64,000 bases of DNA, taken from NCBI GenBank assembly GCA_002415135.1, contig DIBY01000023.1, forward strand, positions 62,001 through 126,000, given 5' to 3'. A program made the translations under genes and the position numbers. Shown piece after piece: positions 59,506 through 64,000 of the stretch. Origin of the DNA: Flavobacteriales bacterium UBA5040 (GTDB lineage: Bacteria > Bacteroidota > Bacteroidia > Flavobacteriales > Weeksellaceae). Position 1 is the stretch's first letter, and the number at the start of each line of letters is the position of its first letter. The notes beneath the pieces were generated by a model, which did no database searches, was not told the origin of the DNA, and saw nothing but the letters and a program-made list of their open reading frames with translations.

Positions 59506-60219
59506 ATGAAAGCACTTATTTTTGCAGCCGGAAAAGGAACGCGCTTAAAACCTTTTACCGATAATCATCCGAAAGCTTTGGCTTTGGTTAACGATGTTCC
59601 TTTGTTAGAAAGAAATATCAAATATTTACAAAGTTTTGGGATCAATGATTTCGTGATCAATATTCATCATTTTGGTCAACAGATTTCCGAATTTCTAAAA
59701 AAGAATAATAATTTTAATTCAAATATTGAACTTTCAGATGAGAAAGAAGAGCTTTTAGAAACAGGTGGAGGCTTGGTTTTTGCCAAAAAGTTTCTGAATC
59801 ATGGTGAAGATTTCCTGATTATGAATGCGGATATTTTAACAGATTTAGATCTTAATTTTTTTGTAGAATACCATCAAGAGAAAAAAGATTTTGCTACTTT
59901 AGCAGTCTCCGACAGAAGAAGTTCGCGAAAACTGCTCTTTAATCCAGAAATGATTTTAAAAGGTTGGCTCAATGTGGAATCTGGTGAACAAAGGCTCGCA
60001 GAATTTAATAAAGGTTTCAAGCCTTTAGCTTTTAGCGGAATTCACTGCGTCAATCCAGAAATTTTCAATAAAATGAAACGCACCGGCAAGTTTTCTATTA
60101 TGGAAGAATACCTGGATTTGATGAGCGACGAAAGTATTCACGGATACGAACATTCTGCCACGATTATTGATGTGGGAAGACCTGAATCAATCACTGAAGC
60201 AGAAAAAATATTTAAATAA
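59506..60219 (+). CDS. MurU-like sugar-1-phosphate nucleotidyltransferase
   Basis: 237 residues. The nucleotidyltransferase start MKALIFAAGKGTRLKPFTDN has the GxGTRL-type motif and PKALALVNDVPLLERNI follows. ETGGGLVFAKKFL and FLIMNADILTDLDL hold the sugar-binding and metal Asp residues, and VGRPESITEAEKIF ends the protein. MurU makes UDP-MurNAc from MurNAc-1-phosphate in the AmgK/MurU recycling route. Close relatives make GDP-heptose or glucose precursors, so the call leans on the neighbouring AmgK-like kinase. Confidence 0.83.
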   Translation: MKALIFAAGKGTRLKPFTDNHPKALALVNDVPLLERNIKYLQSFGINDFVINIHHFGQQISEFLKKNNNFNSNIELSDEKEELLETGGGLVFAKKFLNHGEDFLIMNADILTDLDLNFFVEYHQEKKDFATLAVSDRRSSRKLLFNPEMILKGWLNVESGEQRLAEFNKGFKPLAFSGIHCVNPEIFNKMKRTGKFSIMEEYLDLMSDESIHGYEHSATIIDVGRPESITEAEKIFK

Positions 60220-60223
60220 AAGA

Positions 60224-60982
60224 ATGAGCAAAATAAATAGAGGAAAAGGGACAACGAAAATGGAGAATGACACTCCTTTTGAAATCGATCAAAGAGTACA
60301 AAATTCTTTCAAGGAAAAAACATGGGATGAAACCATTACCAAAGACAGTTGGATGGTTTTTAAGATCATGGCGGAATTTGTCGATGGATACGAAAAAATG
60401 GCTAAAATTGGTCCTTGCGTTTCTCTTTTTGGATCTGCAAGAATGAAACCTGAAGATCCGCGGTATGAACTTGCGGTAGATATCGCTGAGAAAATTACAG
60501 AAATTGGTTTTGGCGTCATTACCGGTGGTGGTCCCGGCATTATGGAAGCCGGAAATAAAGGTGCCCGAAAAGGTGGTGGAAAATCAATCGGTTTAAATAT
60601 TGATCTTCCTTTTGAACAGCATTTCAATCCGTATATTGATAAAGGTCTGAGTATTGATTTTGATTATTTCTTTATTCGAAAAGTAATTTTCGTAAAATAT
60701 TCTCAAGGATTTATTGTCATGCCAGGAGGTTTTGGTACGCTTGATGAGTTGATGGAAGCCATTACTTTAATACAAACCAATAAAATCGGTAGATTCCCAA
60801 TTGTGTTAGTAGGTTCAAAATTCTGGGGAGGCCTACTCGATTGGTTTAAAAACACTTTGCTGGAAACAGGAATGATTTCTGAAGAAGACCTAAGTCTTTA
60901 TCGAGTAGTAGATACCGCTGAAGACGCAGTTGCCCATATCAAGGCGTTTTACGATAAATATCAGGTCAACGTAAACTTCTAG
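60224..60982 (+). CDS. LOG-family protein (TIGR00730; lysine-decarboxylase-like fold)
   Basis: 252 residues from ATG at 60224. The family core is SLFGSARMKPEDPRYELAVD, ITGGGPGIMEAGNKGARKGG and the PGGFGTLDELMEAITLIQTN motif near residues 178-197. LOG enzymes are nucleoside 5'-monophosphate phosphoribohydrolases that release cytokinin-like bases in plants and split AMP-type nucleotides in bacteria. The N-terminal 60 residues form a charged extension common in flavobacterial members. It begins 4 nt after the MurU-like gene, so both are on one transcript. Confidence 0.9.
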   Translation: MSKINRGKGTTKMENDTPFEIDQRVQNSFKEKTWDETITKDSWMVFKIMAEFVDGYEKMAKIGPCVSLFGSARMKPEDPRYELAVDIAEKITEIGFGVITGGGPGIMEAGNKGARKGGGKSIGLNIDLPFEQHFNPYIDKGLSIDFDYFFIRKVIFVKYSQGFIVMPGGFGTLDELMEAITLIQTNKIGRFPIVLVGSKFWGGLLDWFKNTLLETGMISEEDLSLYRVVDTAEDAVAHIKAFYDKYQVNVNF

Positions 60983-61023
60983 TTGGCACCATATTTGAGC
61001 CTACCCATATACAAATCACTCTA

Positions 61024-61497
61024 ATGAAAAAATTTTTACATATTACTTGGATCTTTGCCGTATTACTCTCGATGAGTTTTATGAATGCAGATTTCTATTC
61101 CTCCATGACAAAAGTGGATTATCTGGAAGCAAGTAAGACCTTAAAATTCACTACCAAACTTAATACTTCTCATATTTCTGACGCCTTAAAAATCAATCCT
61201 AATACGGCAGGTTTTGAAGCAGAAGTTAAAAAATATGTCAACAACAATTTTGATTTATTCGTGAATGGAAGCACAAAAACACTAACTTTTACTGGCAGCC
61301 AGGTTAATGGTGAGTCTGTTTGGGTTTATTATGAAGCGAATGGAATCTCCGCGATCAGTACGATCAGAATAAAAAATACGATTTTATTAAGTTCTTTTCC
61401 GAAACAGTTCAACCTGGTGAATATTGCTTATAAAGGCAATCAAAAAACCATGAATTTTCAAAGAGGAAAAGAAGTCAATGAAGTCAGTTTTAATTGA
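61024..61497 (+). CDS. DUF6702-family exported protein
   Basis: 157 residues. Signal peptide MKKFLHITWIFAVLLSMSFM, then DFYSSMTKVDYLEASKTLKF, a characteristic start of the mature DUF6702 domain, two or three long strands (LDFVNGSTKTLTFTGSQVN region, VWVYYEANGISAISTIRI) and a basic C-terminus. Role unknown; likely periplasmic. A bidirectional terminator follows. Confidence 0.75.
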   Translation: MKKFLHITWIFAVLLSMSFMNADFYSSMTKVDYLEASKTLKFTTKLNTSHISDALKINPNTAGFEAEVKKYVNNNFDLFVNGSTKTLTFTGSQVNGESVWVYYEANGISAISTIRIKNTILLSSFPKQFNLVNIAYKGNQKTMNFQRGKEVNEVSFN

Positions 61498-61514
61498 CAC
61501 ACCATAAAAAAAAC

Positions 61515-61550
61515 AAAATCCGTCTCGTCATATATGATGAGACGGATTTT
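61515..61550. terminator. Bidirectional terminator between convergent genes
   Basis: A 16-bp stem (AAAATCCGTCTC and complement as outer 12 bp, one G-U pair further in) around a TATA loop, with A/T runs on both sides. It can stop both the DUF6702 gene and the minus-strand DUF59 operon. Confidence 0.92.
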
Positions 61551-61599
61551 TATTTGAAATACCCTCAAGCATTTCGGTAACAATTATAAAAACTAAGAA

Positions 61600-61929
61600 T
61601 TATCTATTATTAAGTTGCTGCATTCCTTCTGAAGAAACCATATCGTAATTCCAGGCAGGTTCGAAAACCAGATCGATTTCAACTTCATGTCCGGGAAGTG
61701 CTTTTTCTAAGGAATTTTTGACCCCAGTTTGAATGGCTTCACCCATAGGACAATGTGGTGTAGTTAAAGTCATCGTCACTTTGATCAAGTTTTCTTCTTT
61801 TATTTCAACATCGTACACCAAACCCAGATCGACGATGTTCACCATCAATTCAGGATCTATCACTTCGTAAAGGGCCATTTCAGCACGACTTATTTTATCG
61901 TAATTTTTATCAGTTGAATCGAGTATCAT
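61600..61929 (-). CDS. DUF59/MIP18-family iron-sulfur assembly protein
   Basis: 109 residues. MIP18 family core: ALYEVIDPELMVNIVDLGLV, then IKVTMTLTTPHCPMGEAIQT, with the single conserved Cys in PHCPMG. Related proteins (SufT, PaaD) help insert Fe-S clusters. It overlaps the preceding membrane protein gene by 4 nt (ATGA), and its own end faces the bidirectional terminator. It probably matures a cluster for the neighbouring electron-transfer proteins. Confidence 0.9.
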   Translation of the reverse strand: MILDSTDKNYDKISRAEMALYEVIDPELMVNIVDLGLVYDVEIKEENLIKVTMTLTTPHCPMGEAIQTGVKNSLEKALPGHEVEIDLVFEPAWNYDMVSSEGMQQLNNR

Positions 61930-63191
61930 GATGTTTTATTTCTTTTGTGGAACATTAATTTAAAGACATTGATATTGTATAAAACTGCAACAACAACCCA
62001 CAACATTGCACCAATTCTGAGGACAATAACTTGCTGAAGAATGATTCCCAGCGCAAAAACCAAAAAGGCTGCGATGAAAATTCTGAATTGCCAGATCGTG
62101 ATTTTTTCGCTGTATAAATCTTTTGGCAACGGAACTTTTACTTTTCCGGAAAGATTTTTATAATGATCATTCCAAATAATGAAAGGAAGCGTTTTAAAAG
62201 TTTTTCCTAAAATAATACTGGTAATCCAACCCATAAACAGAAGAGTTCCGTAAAGCATCGTCCAGCGATAACCACTGCTAAAATAGACCGCTGGTAAAAG
62301 CAAGATGGAAAGTACCAATGCTAGAAATGAAAGGAAAGCGTGCTTCATCAACAACTCTACTCTTTTTCGTAGACGGTTTTTGAACGTATCATATAAATAA
62401 AGCAACCAAAATACAACTCCGATTAAAACAATCGCGGTGTAAATTAAAACTCTGGAACTCACTCCAATAAAATATCCATCTGCGAGGAAAAGAACCAATC
62501 CAACATTTTGAAAAATAAAAGCCCATTTCAACAAATAATCTTTACTCGATTTCCCCAATAAAAACATGGGAACTAATTTGGTGCTTACGCCAGTAATCAA
62601 TTGCAGGAACCAACCCGCAAAACCAGCGTGAGCGTGAAGTTTTAATATTTCTAAATGATTTTGTTTAAAGAATGGAAACTTTAAATTAATGGCCAATAAT
62701 AAACCAACAATTACGGTAAACAAAAGCCAGATTGCAGAACTCGTTAAAAAGAGTTTTTGCATAGAATATTTCTTACATATCCTACTGGTTTTTAAAACAT
62801 TAAACAAATAAAGACTTGCTGAAATTACAATTAACGATCCGCCAGCAATCATCAACCAACCCACTGTTAAATTCCAGAAATTGGTGGTGAGTAAAATCAT
62901 TCCTAAAGTCAAAGTGTACCAAACAAATGACGCCATTTTTTCGCTGTACAGATCCTGTTCGCAAATGACCGGCAATAACTGATGTGCCGCCCCGAAAATA
63001 ATCATCGTTCCCCAACCTAAAGCTGCGACGTGAACCATGGCCAATAAATGCGGCGTAAAATAATGACGCGTAAATGATTCTGGGCTGAAAACCATCAGCA
63101 CGCACAGCACAAAAAACATCACTGCTCCTGTTGCATAAAACGGAAGAACAGCGCTGTTTCCTGGGGCTTTTCCTATATTAACCTGTGCCAT
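61926..63191 (-). CDS. Heme-copper-oxidase subunit I-like / NnrS-like membrane protein
   Basis: 421 residues with about 12 transmembrane helices. His-containing helices HLLAMVHVAALGWGTMIIFG, AAHQLLPVI and LHAHAGFAGWFLQLITGV are in positions resembling the heme ligands of oxidase subunit I and NnrS. Proteins like this are annotated as cytochrome c oxidase subunit I-like in flavobacteria. A role in handling nitric oxide or a terminal oxidase side pathway is inference from the DUF2249 and DUF59 neighbours. Adjacent to the DUF2249 gene with no spacer and overlapping the DUF59 gene by 4 nt. Confidence 0.75.
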   Translation of the reverse strand: MAQVNIGKAPGNSAVLPFYATGAVMFFVLCVLMVFSPESFTRHYFTPHLLAMVHVAALGWGTMIIFGAAHQLLPVICEQDLYSEKMASFVWYTLTLGMILLTTNFWNLTVGWLMIAGGSLIVISASLYLFNVLKTSRICKKYSMQKLFLTSSAIWLLFTVIVGLLLAINLKFPFFKQNHLEILKLHAHAGFAGWFLQLITGVSTKLVPMFLLGKSSKDYLLKWAFIFQNVGLVLFLADGYFIGVSSRVLIYTAIVLIGVVFWLLYLYDTFKNRLRKRVELLMKHAFLSFLALVLSILLLPAVYFSSGYRWTMLYGTLLFMGWITSIILGKTFKTLPFIIWNDHYKNLSGKVKVPLPKDLYSEKITIWQFRIFIAAFLVFALGIILQQVIVLRIGAMLWVVVAVLYNINVFKLMFHKRNKTS

Positions 63192-64000
63192 TTATTTTTT
63201 AAAGATGAGCATTTTTACATTTCCTTCTTCCCTGTTATTGATGTGAACTTCGTAATTTTTATCTGCCAGTTCTTCCAGTAAAAAAACCGGAACTCTTTTG
63301 TGATTGATGTACAAAGCATTTCCAGCTGGAAGATTCTGTAATTCTGAAAGAATCATTTCCATTGGTCCCGGCATTTCGAGTTCTCGAACATCTATTTCTT
63401 TGATTTGTTCTTTGGTAAATTGACTGCAAATTGTGGTAAAACTTTCAACATCATCCATCTGTAGTTTTTCGTCAGCAGTTGCGGAAGAATGTTTCTCTTC
63501 TTTTTCTTTTTTCAAAAAATAAGTATTGAATTCTTTATCGTTAATCGTTTCAACAAAAGTAGCTTCAGCCTTCTCCTGTTTCAAAAGATGAATTAAAGGT
63601 GTCGGTACAAAATTATTAATGATGCAAAGAATTTTCCCTGGTTCAGTTGTTTTGAATCGTCCCAGAATTTCCTTCAAAGGATCTGCGCCATTATCAATAA
63701 TTGGCCGCACATCATAAAAGTAAATATCGGCTTTATTTGCTTCTTGTAACCAAGTTGGTTTCGCTTCTGAAACCTTCTCTTCCTTAGTTGAAGCTTCTTC
63801 TTCGAATGTAAATCCAAGTGGAAGGAGAACCCGCTTGAATTCTTCAACGGTTGTTCCTCCCATTTTCGCAGCTTCTCCAATCGTGACCCTGGAAGCCATG
63901 ATTTTTCTTAAGATCGGATTTTTCAGTTTCTCCAGCGGTTTCGCCAAAGAAGCAATCGCTTCTACGCTTTTCGAATTGTATTTAATCAATTCTGAAATTT
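63192..64000 (-). CDS. DUF2249-domain protein with DUF1858-like N-terminus (start lies beyond the window)
   Basis: At least 269 residues; the frame is open to the right edge (ISELIKYNSKS), so the start is probably outside the window. The nearest in-window start is TTG at 63989. An N-terminal helical part NPILRKIMASRVTIGEAAKM matches DUF1858. Then DIYFYDVRPIIDNGADPLKE is a DUF2249 domain and KEIDVRELEMPGPMEMILSE a second. DUF2249 proteins are linked in several genomes to nitric oxide or denitrification genes. The gene abuts the oxidase-like protein downstream, forming one transcript with it and the DUF59 gene. Confidence 0.8.
   Translation of the reverse strand, partial: ISELIKYNSKSVEAIASLAKPLEKLKNPILRKIMASRVTIGEAAKMGGTTVEEFKRVLLPLGFTFEEEASTKEEKVSEAKPTWLQEANKADIYFYDVRPIIDNGADPLKEILGRFKTTEPGKILCIINNFVPTPLIHLLKQEKAEATFVETINDKEFNTYFLKKEKEEKHSSATADEKLQMDDVESFTTICSQFTKEQIKEIDVRELEMPGPMEMILSELQNLPAGNALYINHKRVPVFLLEELADKNYEVHINNREEGNVKMLIFKK

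Noticed and set aside
1..64000. Search for CRISPR arrays, tRNA or rRNA genes, transposases and phage genes
   Set aside because: No regular spacer-repeat pattern, no tRNA T-arm with matching acceptor stem, and no DDE-type or integrase motifs were found by eye.

Overview
The window looks like a chromosomal segment of a Bacteroidota bacterium, most likely a flavobacterium of the Chryseobacterium/Kaistella type (Weeksellaceae). The reasons are the low-GC base composition, three tandem SusC/SusD loci, Bacteroidota-type promoters (TAnnTTTG at -7), an exosortase-F pair, a GxxExxY gene, and an almost complete lack of Shine-Dalgarno sequences. No tRNA, rRNA, CRISPR array, transposase or phage gene was seen.

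Layout. (1) 1-10.0 kb, minus strand: two complete SusC-SusD pairs and the 5' part of a third SusC. All three susC genes have the same leader, promoter spacing and signal peptide, and intrinsic terminators close the units. (2) 10.3-15.1 kb, minus strand: rimP-nusA-infB, with a terminator-like hairpin in the rimP leader. (3) 15.2-31.2 kb: a surface-polysaccharide locus with UDP-glucose dehydrogenase, an unknown membrane protein, Wzm/Wzt ABC export, a methyltransferase, five GT2-type and two GT4-type glycosyltransferases, a YdjC/ChbG-type deacetylase, two hexapeptide acyltransferases and an acyl-carrier/LnmK-like fusion. Three of these genes face the other way. (4) 31.3-37.3 kb: carbonic anhydrase, pth, a lipoprotein and mfd. 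(5) 37.4-40.3 kb: small exported proteins, including a twice-repeated two-gene unit (lipoprotein plus small beta-barrel-like protein). (6) 40.4-46.0 kb: GH3-like protein, Gdx-type SMR exporter, MFS exporter, dnaB and rnhA. (7) 46.0-51.1 kb: a 140-bp tandem repeat, nitroreductase, nadB, a DUF4240 protein, a sulfurtransferase and nadC. (8) 51.3-57.5 kb: a TonB-dependent receptor, a small membrane protein, asd, a cation diffusion facilitator and the exosortase-F pair. (9) 57.5-61.5 kb: an AmgK-like kinase, a stand-alone RapZ C-terminal domain and a MurU-like nucleotidyltransferase, interrupted by a GxxExxY (PD-(D/E)XK-like) gene between long inverted repeats; then a LOG-family protein and a DUF6702 protein. 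(10) 61.6-64.0 kb, minus strand: DUF2249 protein, heme-copper-oxidase-like membrane protein and a DUF59 protein.

Most interesting: the inverted-repeat-bounded GxxExxY cassette and its relation to the 46-kb repeats; the duplicated lipoprotein/barrel module; the acyl-carrier/LnmK-like fusion; the exact TAnnTTTG-N4-ATG arrangement at five genes, which predicts leaderless transcripts; and the shared 5' ends of the susC genes. Functions come from motif recognition by eye; no database search was run.
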